A stretch of 64,000 nucleotides of DNA from WJMB01 sp964581465 (GCA_964581465.1 CAZOOP010000009.1:1-64000), one strand, 5' to 3'. Positions 51,595-61,284 are shown, counted from the first letter of the stretch. The notes: generated from the letters alone by a model not told the origin. A program made the numbers and translations.

Positions 51595-52794
51595 GTGGAC
51601 AAGCTCTTCATCGAGAACCTGGAGCTGCGGGGCAAGCGGGTGATGCTGCGCCTGGATTTGAACGTGCCCAGCGACAAGAACGGCGCGGTCACCGACTCCA
51701 CCCGCATCGAGGCCGCCCTGCCCAGCATCCGCTACTGTCTCGAGCAGGGCGCCGCGTTGGTTCTCTGTTCGCATCGGGGGCGTCCCCAGGGTGAACACCT
51801 GCCCGAGATGTCGCTGCGCCCGGTGGCCCGTGAGCTCGAGGAACACCTCGGGCGGCGGATAAAGATGCCCGACGAAGACCCGCGCTATATCATCAACGAT
51901 CAGGCCTTCGAGCTGGCCGACAAGCTGCGACCCGGCGAGATCCTGATGCTGGAGAACCTGCGTTACGAAAAGCGGGAGAAGGCCAACGACCCCCACTTCG
52001 CCATGCGGCTGGGCTCCCTGGCCGACCTCTACGTCAACGACGCCTTTCCCGTTTGTCACCGGGTCCACGCCAGCGTGGTCGGCGTGCCCAAGTTCCTGCC
52101 GGCGGCCTACGGCTACCAGGCCAAGAAAGAAATCGACTACCTGGGCAGACTGCAGCAGGACGTCGAACGGCCCTACATCGGTATCCTGGGCGGGGCCAAG
52201 GTCTCATCGAAGATCGGCGTCATCGAGGCCTTCCTTAAGAAGGTCGACAAGCTGCTCATCGGCGGTGGACTGAGCTACACCTTCATGGCCGCCGTGGGCC
52301 GACCCATCGGCCAGAGCATCTACGAACCCTACTACACCGCCGTGGCCCACGAGATGATGGAGGAGTATCCGGGCAAGATCGTCCTGGCCGTAGACAACTA
52401 CGTAGTCGAAGAGATCGGCCCGGATTTCGACTCTGAACTCGTCGAGCGCATCCCCCCGGAGATGGAATCCGTGGACATCGGCGAGCAGACCCGGGAGCTC
52501 TTCTCCACCGAGATCGCCCGGGCGCGCACTGTTTTCTGGAACGGCCCCCTGGGTTACTTCGAGGATGAGCGCTTCGCCGCCGGTACCCGCTTCATCGCCC
52601 GCGAGGTTGCCAAACTCAAAGATAAGGGCGCCTTCACCGTGGTCGGCGGCGGAGATTCCGCGGCGGCCATTCGCCAGGCCCCCGACCTGAACTACGATAA
52701 CTTCTCCTTCGTTTCCACCGGCGGCGGCGCCTCGCTGGAGTTCGTCCAGGGCAAGGTGTTGCCCGGTCTGCGAGCGCTCAGCGACCGGGGGTGA
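51595..52794 (+). CDS. pgk: Phosphoglycerate kinase
   Basis: A 399-residue glycolytic enzyme transferring phosphate between 1,3-bisphosphoglycerate and ADP. Landmarks: VMLRLDLNVPSDKNGAVTDS with TRIEAALPSI, SHRGRPQG (usually SHLGRPKG), LENLRYEKREKANDP, VNDAFPVCHRVHAS, GGAKVSSKIGVI, FWNGPLGYFE and VVGGGDSAAAI with the C-terminal STGGGASLEF. Start GTG 51595 after AAAGGGGGAG. It stands alone rather than beside gap (7672). Palindromic elements flank it on both sides (51277 and 52805). Confidence 0.95.
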   Translation: MDKLFIENLELRGKRVMLRLDLNVPSDKNGAVTDSTRIEAALPSIRYCLEQGAALVLCSHRGRPQGEHLPEMSLRPVARELEEHLGRRIKMPDEDPRYIINDQAFELADKLRPGEILMLENLRYEKREKANDPHFAMRLGSLADLYVNDAFPVCHRVHASVVGVPKFLPAAYGYQAKKEIDYLGRLQQDVERPYIGILGGAKVSSKIGVIEAFLKKVDKLLIGGGLSYTFMAAVGRPIGQSIYEPYYTAVAHEMMEEYPGKIVLAVDNYVVEEIGPDFDSELVERIPPEMESVDIGEQTRELFSTEIARARTVFWNGPLGYFEDERFAAGTRFIAREVAKLKDKGAFTVVGGGDSAAAIRQAPDLNYDNFSFVSTGGGASLEFVQGKVLPGLRALSDRG

Positions 52795-52804
52795 ACCGGG
52801 AACC

Positions 52805-52900
52805 GCGGGGCGGCTTTGGCACGTTTCTTGCGGAATCCGGCGTGGTCCGATCCATCAGGCCCGGCCGCCTGTTGCAAGAAACGTGCCAAAGCCGCCCCGC
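52805..52900. repeat. Palindromic element 9, 27-bp arms
   Basis: Perfect 27-bp inverted repeat: 52805-52831 (GCGGGGCGGCT then TTGGCACGTTTCTTGC) with 52874-52900; loop 42 nt. It starts 10 bp after the pgk stop codon. The rightward arm faces the LptC-like gene, about 300 bp on. Confidence 0.92.
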
Positions 52901-52947
52901 TCGGGTTTGTTTGCTCCCGGGTCGTGTGGGGTGGGAAATAGATGGAA

Positions 52948-52968
52948 ATAGCGGCCTCGGGCCGCTAT
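52948..52968 (+). terminator. Hairpin downstream of pgk
   Basis: ATAGCGGCC-TCG-GGCCGCTAT forms a 9-bp stem; no clear T-run. A short duplication (ggaaatag, twice) precedes it. Confidence 0.5.
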
Positions 52969-53206
52969 AATGTACTAATCCGCTGCTATTCTTACTTTAT
53001 CTCATTAAGAAGCGCTTAGCAAGAAGTGCTCAGTGGAGTCGGTTTGTCCTGCTCGGTATGTCAGTGGAACGCTAGCCGGCGCCGAGCGTATCAGATCAAG
53101 GCGTCATGATCCGTGACCGTATCGATTCGAGCCGGTTCCGGAGAGTTGAGCCCGTGACGGATTTCTGTCTGCGCCATAGCAGCTATTACCATATGTTTCT
53201 AACGAT

Positions 53207-53761
53207 ATGAAAGAGCTCCGCTACAGGATAGCCCTCTTAATGTTCCTCGTCGTCGCCTTCATTGTGGGTGGCTGTGGCGAGGAGCGACCCGTGGACTTCG
53301 TTCCCGCCGATGATGAACCCGATCAGACCATCGCCTCCTTCACCCTGCGTCAGACCGAGAACGGCGAGTTGACCTGGGAGTTGGTGGCCGAGCTGGCCCT
53401 GATCTGGGACAAGGAGAACCTGACCATCGCCAATGAGCCCGTGGTCGACTTCTTCGAGCAGGGTGAGCACCAGGCCACCCTCACCGCCCACGAGGGCACG
53501 GTCAACATGCTCTCCAACGATATGCAGGCCCGGGGCGGTGTGGTGGTGGTCGCCGCCGACGGCGCCGAGCTGCGCACCGAGGTGCTCAACTGGGATTCCC
53601 GTCGCGAGCGGCTGTTCACCGAGCAGCCCGTGAGCCTCATCAAAGCCGGCACCGAGATCACCGGTCAGGGCTTCGAGTCCGACCCGGATCTAACCGATTG
53701 GCAGATTCGCGAGCCCAGCGGCACCGTGGCCGCTGAGGAGCTGGGCGGTCAGACACTGTAA
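53207..53761 (+). CDS. LptC-like lipoprotein (LPS export)
   Basis: A 184-residue lipoprotein, signal ending FIVGGCGEE (lipobox). The body matches LptC/YrbK (PF06835): IASFTLRQTENGELTWELVA, ALIWDKENLTIANEPVVDFF, HEGTVNMLSNDMQARGGVVV, ELRTEVLNWDSRRERLFTEQ and VSLIKAGTEITGQGFESDPD. These are the ladder of beta-jellyroll strands that pass lipopolysaccharide from the inner-membrane LptB2FG to LptA. E. coli LptC has a membrane helix; a lipid anchor here is a variant seen in other phyla. No lptA or lptB is adjacent. Support for LPS or a related outer-membrane glycolipid. Confidence 0.85.
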   Translation: MKELRYRIALLMFLVVAFIVGGCGEERPVDFVPADDEPDQTIASFTLRQTENGELTWELVAELALIWDKENLTIANEPVVDFFEQGEHQATLTAHEGTVNMLSNDMQARGGVVVVAADGAELRTEVLNWDSRRERLFTEQPVSLIKAGTEITGQGFESDPDLTDWQIREPSGTVAAEELGGQTL

Positions 53762-53927
53762 GATTACCGGGGGTTTCCACGGATCGAAGCGAGTATCCGG
53801 ACCATAAGGCGGTTTTTGAACGGACGCGGGGCGGCGACCCCGCGTTTTGCCATTTGACATGTGGAACATGCTTGTGCGGCATCAGGCCGATTCGGCCGGC
53901 TCAGTTGGTGTTTGGTGATCATGGAAC

Positions 53928-54265
53928 TGTATTATCACTCGTTATTGGACCTGTTTTTCTAGCTAAATGGTTGTCATTCAATGTGTTTTTGTTCATATGC
54001 ATAGCCATTGTCATCCCGCCGCTTTATGGTGATATCCTGGCTTGCATTGGGTGGCGCCGGAACCAAGTGGTTGTTGGTTCCGCTCAGGAGTCGACGGGGC
54101 TGTGCGAAATTGATCTGCTGACTGCGGTCTATTGCTTGGTTTAGAAGTTTCGTTGTTATCCGCCCCAGTTAGTTGACGCATAGCTGCAGGCAATAACCAA
54201 GCCCCTTTTTCGATGCGGCTTCCCTGAGTTGCGAAGGTTTGGATCAGTTTCTTTTGATGATCTCC
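53928..54265. mobile_element. Miniature element related to 30740-31095, decayed
   Basis: From attatcactcg (53931) to gatgatctcc (54265) it matches the 30740-31095 element throughout; shared stretches include gccattgtcat, tgttggttccgctcaggagtcgac and tccctgagttgcgaa. No flanking 8-bp duplication remains, so this is an older copy. The 54266-54600 stretch beyond shows no gene. Confidence 0.75.
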
Positions 54266-54600
54266 ATTTTATCCGGTGTTTCGGTGTTTGAATCCGGAGC
54301 GACTTTCAATGGTTGATACTGCTTTTTCATTGATAAGAAGGCCGATAGTAGGTATGGCGGGCATCAGTTATATCGACTTGCCTGCCATATCGGAGGGCTC
54401 CAGCTCTATCTGACGACGGGCAATGGATCAACAAGCCCCGCTAGTCCGGGGTGGCCTGGCGTTACCGAGGCACTGCTGGCTTATTGCTGTCTTTGAGGCG
54501 TGCTGAGGGCTTGATTGCTGCATATTCCAGATTCGATTCGCAGTTGGTAAAAGCGAGGACCCGCAGGTCCCCGCTTTTGGTGTTTCTGGTCGAGTAGGAG

Positions 54601-57156
54601 CTAGCGCACCAGGGCCAGGCGGCGGGTGAGGATCTCGCCGTCGGCGCGCAGGTGGGCGATGTAGACACCGCTGGGGCTGTCGGCTCCGTCCCAGCTCAGG
54701 ACGTGGCGTCCGGCGGCGAGTTCACCGTTATGGACGGTGGCCACGCGACGACCGGAGAGGTCGTAGACGGCCAGCTCGCAGTCCGTGCGTTCGGCCAGGT
54801 CGACCTGGATGTTGATCAGGCCGCTGGAGGGGTTGGGGTAGGCGTCGGAGAGAGCCAGGGATTGCGGCGCGGTCTCCTCGACGCGGATGTTGAGCGGACC
54901 GTAGGTCAGCGTCTCGCCCTCGGTGGTGACCATCTCGAGGTAGTAGGCGTGATCACCGGCCGGAGCGCGGTCCAGGAAGCGACTGTCGCCGGAGAGGAGA
55001 TTATCGGTGAGACGCTCCTGGTCGCGGACCAGGTGCAGGCCGACCAGCTCACCGTCATCCTCGACGGTCCAACTGAGCAGTACGCCCTCTTCACGTTGGT
55101 CGGCGGTGAACTGGGCCACCTTGACCTCGGAGTTGGGGCAGTACATCGTGCCCTCGTAGGGGCGATAGTTCTGGGCGGTGGCGGTGACCATGATGTCGCC
55201 GTCGGTGGAGACGGGCAGGTCGGAGAAGCTGGCCACGCCGGAACCGTTGGTGGTGGCGGTCTCGTGGACTTCGTCGCTCTTGAAGAGGCAGACGAGGGCG
55301 CCGTTGACCGGGCTGCCGCCGCTGGTTACCGTCACGGTGACGTTGCCGCCGGTGTAGGTGTCGGTGTGGTTGGCGGCGAGGTCGTTGACGGCGGCGTCGT
55401 AGCTGGGGGTCTCCGAGGGACCGAGTACGTTGTTCTCGTAAACGCACCAGCGGTAGTAGGCGTTGCCGCGGGCGGTGCCGGCGTACTCGTCGCGCATGTC
55501 GGCCACGGCCATGCCCAGGTTGACCTTGTTCTCGTTGAAGACCGCGTCGAAGAACTGCTGGTCGAGGCGGTCGCTCATGCCGCCGCCGGGGAAGCCGGGG
55601 GAATACCAGCCGTAGCGTGAATTCATGATGACCGCGAACATCCCGCCGTTGGGATTGGCCACCAGGGCTTCGGCGAAGCTCACCGGGCGATCGAAACCGC
55701 CGCACATGCAGCCGATGGAGTAGAACCAGCCGGCCTCGGCGCCGTTGGTGAGCGCATTGACATCGTTGACGTACATGTTGTCGGGGCCGGTGCCGATCAG
55801 GCCGTAGTTGGAGTGGGCGCAATGGTTGACCACGGCGCAGTTGCCGGCGTTGATCTGAGCGACGACCAGGGTCTTGTTGATGTTGCCGAATTTCTCGTAG
55901 AGCTTGGTGAGGTTGTAGTTGCCCGGCAGGTAGGGGACCACGACGTCCTTGCAGGAGCCGCCCGGGGTCGAGGAGTCCAGGTAGGCGCCCAGGAAGAGGG
56001 CCTTCTCGACGAAGCCGTCGGGCACGTTGGTCTCATAGGTCAGCACCTTGGAGACCATGGCGCTCAGGGAATCGGCGGAGCGGGCGGGCAGGCGGGTGAC
56101 ATAGACGTCGGAGTACATATCCGGGATGTCTCCGCTTTCGCCCCAATAACCGTCGCCGTCGGTGTTCCAGGTACCGTCGAGGTCGGCGAAGTAGAGATCC
56201 GTGGGGATCTGACGGTCGTCCTCGGAGGTTCCAGAGATATTGACGTAGCCGCGGCGATCGGGGAGCACGTTGGTGTCGCCGGCCAGGATGAACCACTGGG
56301 AGGACCAGTTGGAGTTGGCGTCGATGATGAAGTTGCGGATCTTCTCGGCGTTGTCGCGGCCGGAGTAGTTGGCGTAGATGTGCTCGGTGGTGACGATCGC
56401 CGTGGTCAGGCCCTTGCGCAGCTTCCAGTCGCGCAGCGGCTCGGCGGCTGACATCATGGCCTCGGGCACGATGATGACCCACTCGGCGGTGGAGCCGAAG
56501 TCGGGGCCGTTCTCGGTCGGGCGGTAGCTGGGCTCGACGACGACGGAGGGGTTGTAGACCTCGTCGGGGTTGATGACCAGACTGGTCACCCGATTCATAT
56601 AGTTGGCGGCCACACTGGGAGTGACGCGATCTGGGGTAACCGTGGCGTAATCCAGGGGCTCGGTGGTAATCTCGAACTCGATCTGGGTTATCAGGGTCAA
56701 TGAGCCGGTGGCGGGTTCATAGATGAAGGGGGAGAAGGCCACCTCGGCGATGCCGTAGCCGGCGAGGTTGCCGCCGCCCAGCGACCGCATGATCTGGGCC
56801 GGATAGGCCGCCGCCGATTCGTAGATAGCCGGGTCGGGTTCGGCGAAGTATTCGGCGGGCTGCGAAACGGGACGGGGCTCGGCCATGGGCAGAACGACCC
56901 AGGCCCCGGGTATCTCCCGGGTTTCCATCCCGATGATTTCGACGTCGACGGCTCGACCGCCGCCGGGCACGAAGATGTGCAGCGGGATCTCGGGCAGGGC
57001 GGGCAGGCCGGCTTCGCTGGGGTAGACCCCTTCGCCGACCGAGGGGATGACGTAGCCGTTGGACTCGATGAACTCCACCGAGGCCGGATCGACATCGTAG
57101 GTGTAGGCCAGCGCCACTGCCGGGAGCAGAAGCAAAAGCAACGCTAAACGACGCAA
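54601..57156 (-). CDS. C25-family (gingipain-like) cysteine protease with C-terminal sorting domain
   Basis: About 851 residues. Start TTG 57156 has AAGGAGG at ideal spacing, giving signal LRRLALLLLLLPAVALA. A propeptide-like beta region (to about 200) precedes the C25 caspase-like domain: WVIIVPEAMMSAAEPLRDWK, FILAGDTNVLPDRRGYV, DVYVTRLPARSAD, catalytic His in VVNHCAHSNYG (His445 or His448) and Cys in YSIGCMCGGFD (Cys483 or Cys485). An Ig-like repeat (VTVTSGGSPVNGALVCLFKS) follows, then an Fn3-like unit and the FlgD/Por sorting tail AYPNPSSGLINIQVDLAE to GVYIAHLRADGEILTRRLAL. Secreted or surface endopeptidase. Confidence 0.88.
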   Translation of the reverse strand: MRRLALLLLLLPAVALAYTYDVDPASVEFIESNGYVIPSVGEGVYPSEAGLPALPEIPLHIFVPGGGRAVDVEIIGMETREIPGAWVVLPMAEPRPVSQPAEYFAEPDPAIYESAAAYPAQIMRSLGGGNLAGYGIAEVAFSPFIYEPATGSLTLITQIEFEITTEPLDYATVTPDRVTPSVAANYMNRVTSLVINPDEVYNPSVVVEPSYRPTENGPDFGSTAEWVIIVPEAMMSAAEPLRDWKLRKGLTTAIVTTEHIYANYSGRDNAEKIRNFIIDANSNWSSQWFILAGDTNVLPDRRGYVNISGTSEDDRQIPTDLYFADLDGTWNTDGDGYWGESGDIPDMYSDVYVTRLPARSADSLSAMVSKVLTYETNVPDGFVEKALFLGAYLDSSTPGGSCKDVVVPYLPGNYNLTKLYEKFGNINKTLVVAQINAGNCAVVNHCAHSNYGLIGTGPDNMYVNDVNALTNGAEAGWFYSIGCMCGGFDRPVSFAEALVANPNGGMFAVIMNSRYGWYSPGFPGGGMSDRLDQQFFDAVFNENKVNLGMAVADMRDEYAGTARGNAYYRWCVYENNVLGPSETPSYDAAVNDLAANHTDTYTGGNVTVTVTSGGSPVNGALVCLFKSDEVHETATTNGSGVASFSDLPVSTDGDIMVTATAQNYRPYEGTMYCPNSEVKVAQFTADQREEGVLLSWTVEDDGELVGLHLVRDQERLTDNLLSGDSRFLDRAPAGDHAYYLEMVTTEGETLTYGPLNIRVEETAPQSLALSDAYPNPSSGLINIQVDLAERTDCELAVYDLSGRRVATVHNGELAAGRHVLSWDGADSPSGVYIAHLRADGEILTRRLALVR

Positions 57157-57553
57157 GGTTCCCTCCTTGGGGTTCTGGTGAGAAAGCTGAGCGCTTCTTC
57201 GGAAGAATAATTTCATGTTTATATATGTCTCGATAAAAGACCCACAGTTTTTTAGATTTCGAGCATACTATATGCGTACTTTGTAAGTTGTTAGCAGAAA
57301 AAATCCCAGCCGTCAAGGACGTAGTGAATGGAGAGGGGTGTCTATCTGGCCATTTGAAGGTCCATCTCGCCCGCCTTCCGGCATTCGCGGGGGTATTAGC
57401 CTTGTGTAATTACCCCCTTGCCAACTCGGAAATTTGTGGATATAATGCACACTGTATCTAAGGAACAAGCAGATAAACAAAAAACGGGCACCCGACCCCG
57501 ACGTTAAATCCTCCGTATTTGAGGAAAGCCCAACAGCGCTAAAGGAGCAATCG
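57157..57553. other. Divergent promoter region between the two protease genes
   Basis: No gene. It contains the near-consensus promoter at 57418-57446 for the rightward gene. On the minus strand several AT-rich TATAGT/TATATG stretches (57210-57290) precede the C25 gene but no single promoter stands out. Confidence 0.5.
57418..57446 (+). promoter_or_regulatory. Sigma-70-type promoter for the metalloprotease gene
   Basis: TTGCCA (57418-57423), exactly 17 nt, TATAAT (57441-57446), about 107 bp before the ATG. Confidence 0.8.
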
Positions 57554-59572
57554 ATGCGTCGCCTGACGGTTATTCTGATTACCCTGCTCGCCGCCGCCTC
57601 GTTGGCCGCCGACGCGCCGTACGTGTTGGCCAGCGACGCCATCAACGCCGATTACGATGCGGGCTTGATCAGCCGCTACGAGCAACTACTCTATCTGACC
57701 CAGTTCGTCAAAGCCCAGGATCAATTGCCCGAGGCCTATCAGCCGTATTTGGCGGTAGATGAGCCGCTGATCTCCGGCACCCCGATTCTCGCCTACGTGC
57801 AGGATCATCTCGACGAACTGCCCACCCTCCAGGCCCAGGAGATTCAAAACCTGATCCTGGCCCGGCCGACCTCCATCGGCTCGGTGGAATCAAGTATGTA
57901 TCCGGTCAAGATGCATTACTACCAGAGCAGCCAGATCGGCGAAGCCACGACCATGCTCGGTTATATCGAGCACTCCTGGGGCATCGAGACCACCGACGGC
58001 GGTGATTCTAACCGCCTGTGGCCGCCGCCGCCCGATTACAACTTCGGCGGTGACAACGACTACGATTTCTATTACGAAAACACCAGCGGCGGCATCATGG
58101 GCTACTGCGCCGGCGAGATGCGCTACTCGCCGATAACCGATCGCTACTGCTACACCAGCTACATCGTCATTGATATCGACATGGCCTCCTCGGCCAACAA
58201 GTCCACGGTTTGCCACGAGCTGGCCCACGCCGTCCAGTTCGGCGCCGATTTCGCCGAGTTCCGCATGCGCGAGGCCGGAGCTGTCTATCACGAAGACGTC
58301 GTCTATCCCGGAATGGGACACGACTACAGCATTACCGGCATGTTCCAGTCCAAACCTTGGCGAACTATCGTCAACACCGGAGACCTGTTCGAGTACGGTG
58401 CCTGGATTTGGTACAAGTTCCTCGAGGTCAATTACTTCGATAGCGACGGGTACTGGTACGACGACATGCTGCGGGATTCGGTGCAGCCGACCAACTACAA
58501 CCAGCCCAGCGTCTTCGGCGTCTTGGAGGATATGCTGGCCGGCAAGGGCACCAACATCATCGACGCCTTCACCGAATTCTGTGTCTGGCGTTTATTCTGC
58601 GGCGCCGCCCACGATGATTATCACTGGCCCGACGCCATCGGTCAGCAGGTTTACATCGATCCCGTCAACCGACATATCGATTATCCCGTCACCGACGGCG
58701 CGCCCAAGGCTGGACAGGAACCGCAGAAGATGGGCATGAACGGCGTCTACTTCAAGACCAACGACGACCATGAAACCCTGCTGATCACTTTTGACGGTCG
58801 GGACGACAGGATCTACAAGGTCAAGGTCGTCGGGTATCGCGAGGGCGCCTCGGTCGAGTCCGACGTGTTCACCATGGACGTCGACAACGAATACTCCTAC
58901 GGGCAGTTGACCATTCCCGATTGGTCGCCTTATGACGGCGTCTACATGATCATCTGCTTCTACAACCTGGGCAACATGGACCCCGACGATCCCGACTCCG
59001 ATTACTGGACGGGCAAGGGCGACTACACCTACACGGCCCATCTGAGCGAGATGGACGCCGAAGTCGCCGATCTCGACGCCGTTCACCGCGAAGAAGGCGT
59101 GCTGCTCTCCTGGAGCGCCGCCGGCGACATCGTCGGTTACAACGTCTACCGCGATCAGGCCCGCCTCAACGACACGTTGCTTCCCGCCGACGCCGCCGCT
59201 TACCTGGACACCGAGGCCGATTCGGGTTCCTATGTCCTGGGAGCGCTCACCAGCGACGGGGAAGAGGTCGTCTTCGGTCCGGTCAAGGTCGATCCCGCCC
59301 CGCGTCGCGGCGTGGTCGCCCTGGAGCAGAACTTCCCCAACCCGTCCGCCGGTGAAACCACTCTCAGCTTCGAGCTCGCCGAGGCCGGCGCTGTGCGCCT
59401 GGCCGTCTACGACATCTCCGGCCGACTGATCGAAGTCGTGGCCGACGAAACCCTGGGTTCCGGACGTCACAGCTACACCTGGAACGGCGCCGACAATCCC
59501 TCCGGCGTCTACATCTACCGTCTCGAGACCTCCGGCGAGGTGCTGACCCGCCGCCTGGTCATCAGCCGCTGA
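57554..59572 (+). CDS. Secreted zinc metalloprotease (MXAN_6640-like) with C-terminal sorting domain
   Basis: A 672-residue exported protein: signal to about residue 19 (ASLAAD), then a helical pro-region. A zincin domain follows with STVCHELAHAVQFG (His221, Glu222, His225) and the downstream FRMREAGAVYHEDVVYP, supplying the acidic ligand, as in the MXAN_6640 family of secreted metalloproteases. A jelly-roll-like region (residues about 400-500) follows, then the Fn3-like unit EEGVLLSWSAAGDIVGYNVY and the sorting tail NFPNPSAGETTLSFELAE, LAVYDISGRLIEVV, GVYIYRLETSGEVLTRRLVI. The same bipartite tail as the divergent C25 protease suggests export by one system. Confidence 0.85.
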   Translation: MRRLTVILITLLAAASLAADAPYVLASDAINADYDAGLISRYEQLLYLTQFVKAQDQLPEAYQPYLAVDEPLISGTPILAYVQDHLDELPTLQAQEIQNLILARPTSIGSVESSMYPVKMHYYQSSQIGEATTMLGYIEHSWGIETTDGGDSNRLWPPPPDYNFGGDNDYDFYYENTSGGIMGYCAGEMRYSPITDRYCYTSYIVIDIDMASSANKSTVCHELAHAVQFGADFAEFRMREAGAVYHEDVVYPGMGHDYSITGMFQSKPWRTIVNTGDLFEYGAWIWYKFLEVNYFDSDGYWYDDMLRDSVQPTNYNQPSVFGVLEDMLAGKGTNIIDAFTEFCVWRLFCGAAHDDYHWPDAIGQQVYIDPVNRHIDYPVTDGAPKAGQEPQKMGMNGVYFKTNDDHETLLITFDGRDDRIYKVKVVGYREGASVESDVFTMDVDNEYSYGQLTIPDWSPYDGVYMIICFYNLGNMDPDDPDSDYWTGKGDYTYTAHLSEMDAEVADLDAVHREEGVLLSWSAAGDIVGYNVYRDQARLNDTLLPADAAAYLDTEADSGSYVLGALTSDGEEVVFGPVKVDPAPRRGVVALEQNFPNPSAGETTLSFELAEAGAVRLAVYDISGRLIEVVADETLGSGRHSYTWNGADNPSGVYIYRLETSGEVLTRRLVISR

Positions 59573-59594
59573 GAACCCGGCAGCAACAATGCGC

Positions 59595-59622
59595 AAAAGG
59601 GACCGCTTCCACGGTCCCTTTT
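59595..59622 (+). terminator. Intrinsic terminator of the metalloprotease gene
   Basis: AAAAGGGACCG-CTTCCA-CGGTCCCTTTT stem of 11 bp ending in a T-run. Confidence 0.88.
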
Positions 59623-59772
59623 GCTCTACCCCGGGCTGTTCATCCGGGCGAATAAGCGAAAAACCGGGACGCATTCGCCGAGCAGTTCCCAAGATGCCGC
59701 TTCACGGCGCCCCAAGCCCTGTGCTATCTTTAGGGAAACTGGACCCCAACCCCAACACATCCGGGAGAAGTC

Positions 59773-60837
59773 TTGCGCCGAGGAATCCCGCTGCTTCTCG
59801 CGGCAATGATCGCGCTCTCCGCGCCGGTCCACGCCGCAGGTTACTATCGCACCCTGGCCCAGATCAACACCCGCCCCCTGGGGATGGGCGGGGCCTTCAC
59901 CGCCGTGCCCTGCGAGTTCGAGGCCGCCCTCTACAACCCGGCGGCCTTCGTCCACGGCCAGGGCTTCGGCGGTCTGCTCGACTTGGGCCTGACCGGTTAC
60001 TGGCTGGCCCGGGGCTTCGACTCCGCCGCCCGCGAGGCCGACGTCGAACTCGGCGGCGCCCCGGATTCGGACTACCTGACCCTGGCGCTGACCACCCTGC
60101 TGGGCGCCCGCGGCCTCTCCTACACCGTCGGCGGCTTCAGCGCCTACTTGAACCTCTGGGAGGCTTCCCTGGCCGATCCGGCAACCTACGCCGACCGCCA
60201 TTTCTTCCACGTCGACGGCCTCTGGGCCAACCGTTCCAACACCCTGGGGCTCTGCTACAGCTTCGCCGAGGACGGGGTCAGCCTGGGCGCCGATGTTACC
60301 TACTACAGCCGCGAGGTGCCCGTCGAAGGCGTCGCCGATGATGACGGCCCAGTCTACGAGCGCCGTGGAGGTTACGGCTTTACCGTGGGCGGCCTGTGGG
60401 AGTTCACCCCTGGAGCGCGACTGGGAGCCACCTTCGTCGAACTCCCCGACGGCTTGGAGAACGCCCGCGCCGGTCTCGAGGGTTTCGGCGACGAGACGAT
60501 CAACCTGGGGCTGAGCTGGAACCCCTACCCCGACGTCGTCGTGGCCCTAGACGTGCGCAACCTTGTCAACGCCCGGGCCGCGGGATTCCGCGAACTGCAC
60601 GTCGGTCTGGATCAGCGCCTGATGCCCCACGTTACCTTCCGCGGTGGCTACGCCCTCACCGCCGACGAGGAGCACCTCTGGAGCCTGGGGCTGGGTGTGG
60701 GCGACGGCAGGCTGGGGGCCGCAGGGGGCATCGAGACCAACCTGGCCCAGCCCAGCTACATCCTCAACTACAGCTTCATCAAGAATCAGACCACCCTGGA
60801 CGCCTTCCACCTGTTCAGCTTCAGCGTCACCTTCTAG
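59773..60837 (+). CDS. PorV/UPF0164-like outer-membrane barrel protein
   Basis: A 354-residue barrel candidate: signal peptide ending PVHAAG, then TRPLGMGGAFTAVPCEFEAA and LYNPAAFVHG at about residues 32-61, the family hallmark. Strand-rich remainder includes NLGLSWNPYPDVVVALDVRN, FRGGYALTADEEHLWSLGLG and LGAAGGIETN and ends FHLFSFSVTF, a C-terminal Phe as in outer-membrane proteins. It is distinct from the 305-residue relative at 2813. Start TTG 59773 after GGGAGAAG. It follows the metalloprotease gene but with a terminator between. Confidence 0.82.
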   Translation: MRRGIPLLLAAMIALSAPVHAAGYYRTLAQINTRPLGMGGAFTAVPCEFEAALYNPAAFVHGQGFGGLLDLGLTGYWLARGFDSAAREADVELGGAPDSDYLTLALTTLLGARGLSYTVGGFSAYLNLWEASLADPATYADRHFFHVDGLWANRSNTLGLCYSFAEDGVSLGADVTYYSREVPVEGVADDDGPVYERRGGYGFTVGGLWEFTPGARLGATFVELPDGLENARAGLEGFGDETINLGLSWNPYPDVVVALDVRNLVNARAAGFRELHVGLDQRLMPHVTFRGGYALTADEEHLWSLGLGVGDGRLGAAGGIETNLAQPSYILNYSFIKNQTTLDAFHLFSFSVTF

Positions 60838-61284
60838 CCCGCCGCGCCTGACCCGCACCCCCGCACTGTGTTACAATAATGTTTCACTGAAGCGTCGCCG
60901 AGCCATAGTCTCCGAGCCATGGTCTCGTGGCTTGGTAAGCTGATGCGAACACTTGGCGGTTTTTACGCTGCGCACGGCGGTGTGGTCGATGGGCGAGAGG
61001 GCGATTCCCAGTGCTTTTCCCCTATTCGGCGGCGATTGATTCCGCTGATCCTTGTTGCTGATTCATGTAATGGCGCTTCGGTTCAACAGCTTCTCGCCCA
61101 TAGGTTAAGGATGCGGTCAAGCCGTATCCGCAAGCACCCTCGTTGCCCACTCGAGCCCCTTGAACAATACACAGCCGGCCCGAACAATCCGCCAACCGCA
61201 ACCAACGGATTTGGATCTTCGCGGATCCGCTGGACTGGAGTCTCCGCCAATCACCATCCCCGTCGTTAACCAGGGGAGGTCATC
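60838..61284. other. Spacer without recognisable gene
   Basis: No credible gene. It holds a 14-bp near-perfect tandem duplication (ccgagccatagtct / ccgagccatggtct, 60898-60925). Confidence 0.45.

Noticed and set aside
53854..54144. A 96-residue membrane-protein-like frame
   Set aside because: It lies mostly within a decayed miniature element, the frame is not kept in the related copy at 30740, and there is no ribosome site.
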